64,000 bases of DNA from assembly GCA_003288255.1 (NCBI GenBank), contig CP026600.1:1240001-1304000 (forward strand), read 5' to 3'. This document shows, in pieces, positions 61,580 through 64,000 of the stretch (positions are counted from its first letter, which is position 1; every line of letters begins with the position of its first letter). Under the pieces are notes generated by a model that saw only the letters and a program-made list of their open reading frames with translations, was not told the DNA's origin and did not search any database. The stretch is from Clostridiaceae bacterium 14S0207. Its GTDB lineage: Bacteria; Bacillota; Clostridia; Clostridiales; Clostridiaceae. The position numbers and the translations under genes were made by a program.

Positions 61580-63994
61580 GTTGAATATTAACATGAGATG
61601 TATTTAAACAAAGTTAGAGATTTATTTTTCTTAATCTCTTTTTCGTTGAATATTAACATGAGATGTATTTAAACGTAGATCACGTAATTCCGATTTGTAG
61701 AGGAGGACAAGTTGAATATTAACATGAGATGTATTTAAACTAACGTATACTATCTCTTTCAGAACGTTCTAAAAGAGTTGAATATTAACATGAGATGTAT
61801 TTAAACATAATAATATACAGGGGAAAAGCCATTTCCGTTCAGGTTGAATATTAACATGAGATGTATTTAAACTTGCATTTTGTGCTAAGTTACTTGATTT
61901 ACCTATATGTTGAATATTAACATGAGATGTATTTAAACTAAATTTCTGTAAGGTTAAATTCAAATTCAAATCTAGTTGAATATTAACATGAGATGTATTT
62001 AAACCCACTAGAGCCACCCCCACCAGAAGGACTTGGGTCAGTTGAATATTAACATGAGATGTATTTAAACAATACAGTCTACCTTCAGGGTATAAACCTT
62101 TTGATTGTTGAATATTAACATGAGATGTATTTAAACATATATTGTAAATTAAAATATATATCTAAAAAAATAGTTGAATATTAACATGAGATGTATTTAA
62201 ACAACATAATATTAAGAAATCTATTATAATCATGCTGCGTTGAATATTAACATGAGATGTATTTAAACAATGGTTAAATATAATAATACCCCTTAGAGTT
62301 CGCGTTGAATATTAACATGAGATGTATTTAAACATTAAAAAATAAGTTTACTTAAATAGTAAATGATTTGTTGAATATTAACATGAGATGTATTTAAACT
62401 TGCTAATACTAAAATTTTCATAAAATTAACCTCTTGTTGAATATTAACATGAGATGTATTTAAACTTAATTATTGTTAGTTTACTATTTGTTGCAGTCAA
62501 TGTTGAATATTAACATGAGATGTATTTAAACCATATATTTATATTGCTTTTATATTTACTAGCAACAGTTGAATATTAACATGAGATGTATTTAAACAAA
62601 AACAAATGATTATTTTTCTACGCTTATGAAGTCTGTTGAATATTAACATGAGATGTATTTAAACTTTGTTTTAATGCTAAACGGGTCATGTTGTACGTTG
62701 TTGAATATTAACATGAGATGTATTTAAACCTTTTTTTGGACAGTCAATGCCGAAATTTCATGTTGTTGAATATTAACATGAGATGTATTTAAACGCCACT
62801 ACTGAAATAGGCATCATTTCATTCGTCATATGTTGAATATTAACATGAGATGTATTTAAACAAAGGTAGCCGATCTATTATATAATGGTAACTTTTCGTT
62901 GAATATTAACATGAGATGTATTTAAACTTAAATTATATAGGATTGATCGACAAAAATTTAGCGTTGAATATTAACATGAGATGTATTTAAACTTTAATTC
63001 TTCTCTAACATTTTCTACTGTATTTGTGTTGAATATTAACATGAGATGTATTTAAACTAAAACGTTTTAAATTGATTAAGTATACGTTCAGTAGTTGAAT
63101 ATTAACATGAGATGTATTTAAACTATTTACAAATCTAAAAAATATTCCCTTAGTTAATAGTTGAATATTAACATGAGATGTATTTAAACTCAGTTCCTTG
63201 AAATGTTATATTTGAAAATACAATCGTTGAATATTAACATGAGATGTATTTAAACTTATTTTTTCTAATTGTTCTTGTGTTATTTTTTCCAGTTGAATAT
63301 TAACATGAGATGTATTTAAACCCATCTCGGTCAAGATTTGCCATATCAGTAAACAAAGTTGAATATTAACATGAGATGTATTTAAACAAAAATTCTAACT
63401 CACTTAAATCTAAATCATGGTTGTTGAATATTAACATGAGATGTATTTAAACTTCCACAACCTCTTGCACCTGTATCGGCTCCCCATCGTTGAATATTAA
63501 CATGAGATGTATTTAAACAATATTTTTATTAAACCTCCGATAATACCTCCTATTGTTGAATATTAACATGAGATGTATTTAAACTCATATGTTCTATCCT
63601 GAAAATATCCATTAGGTTTAAGTTGAATATTAACATGAGATGTATTTAAACCTTAAATATTCTTCATGCTCCATACATGCTAAAAGTTGAATATTAACAT
63701 GAGATGTATTTAAACACGGTTTTTATTGCATTTTTAGAGGAATAAAAACTCGTTGAACATTAACATGAGATGTATTTAAACGGAAGTACAGGAAGTATAA
63801 ATCCTTCTTCACCATTGGTTGAACATTAACATGAGATGTATTTAAACTTTAACAAGTCCTGTGGGGTGTTGTAGCACCGTACAGTTGAACATTAACATGA
63901 GATGTATTTAAACGGTACTTGAACCTTTATTTTTATAGTATCAGTTATAATAGTATTTACATCTGTTGAATATTAACAAGAATTGTAAAGTAAA
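61580..63994 (+). CRISPR. CRISPR array 2: 37 repeats, 36 spacers
   Basis: 30 nt repeats starting GTTGAATATTAACATG and ending ATTTAAAC in units 1-33. Units 34-36 (63752-63913) start GTTGAACATT instead and are identical to the variant repeats 24-28 of array 1. The last unit (63965-63994) is degenerate at its 3' end, marking the array end. Spacers are mostly 34-37 nt, the last about 51 nt. Spacer 2 (61675-61710) would encode VDHVIPICRGGQ, an HNH-nuclease motif, so it probably came from a phage HNH gene. Spacer 29 (63453-63488) matches the prophage amidase gene of this window. Confidence 0.99.
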
Positions 63995-64000
63995 TAAAAG

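Noticed and set aside
61769-62023. 84-residue minus-strand ORF inside array 2
   Set aside because: It translates repeats (LNTSHVNIQ occurs four times), so it is a by-product of the CRISPR array.

Overview
The window is very AT-rich, carries strong GGAGG-type ribosome binding sites and encodes sporulation-related genes (CotF-like coat proteins, a Spo0E-like regulator). Together with its type I-B CRISPR system this points to a Clostridium, most likely of the botulinum/sporogenes group; the species is an inference. I saw no rRNA or tRNA genes.

Region 1 (1-26.2 kb) is the late half of a contractile-tailed (PBSX-like) prophage, all on the plus strand. The order is packaging (terminase small and large subunits), portal, minor head protein, scaffold, decoration-like protein, major capsid, connectors, sheath, tube, tail assembly chaperone with a clear -1 programmed frameshift signal, tape measure, baseplate (XkdP to XkdU-like), tail fibre, XkdX, holin and amidase. 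The integrase, repressor and early genes must lie left of the window. Two cargo genes (morons) with their own terminators are inserted in the head module: a Rha-like regulator and a DUF1413/ribbon-helix-helix gene with its own promoter. A frameshift interrupts the putative tail terminator gene.

Region 2 (26.2-36.9 kb) is a mosaic of accessory DNA: two small CotF-like genes, decayed small ORFs, a membrane-anchored metallo-beta-lactamase (ComEC-like) hydrolase, a small lipoprotein, a DprA-like gene paired with a HAD/phosphoribosyltransferase gene, two small DNA-binding regulators, and a three-gene cassette of two membrane proteins plus a large HerA/TraG-like ATPase. An IS4-family element with an 8 bp target duplication (36964-38391) has inserted into a DUF4359 gene. 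Closely related hairpins recur between genes here.

Region 3 (38.7-48.2 kb) looks like chromosomal background with some decay: a double-HTH regulator, a protein with a cysteine-rich repeat tail, a phospholipase C-like protein, an L7/L12-like membrane protein, a GH25 lysozyme, a nitroreductase, an orphan phage replication gene and a Spo0E-like gene.

Region 4 (48.2-64 kb) is a complete type I-B CRISPR-Cas locus. Array 1 (30 repeats) lies upstream of cas6-cas8b-cas7-cas5-cas3-cas4-cas1-cas2, and array 2 (37 repeats) lies downstream. Each array has a copy of the same leader, and a broken IS1182-family element sits between cas2 and the leader of array 2. One spacer of array 2 matches the amidase gene of the resident prophage at 30 of 36 positions, next to a TTTCA motif. 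The locus has therefore probably faced relatives of this prophage, and the resident copy may persist as a mismatched escape variant.
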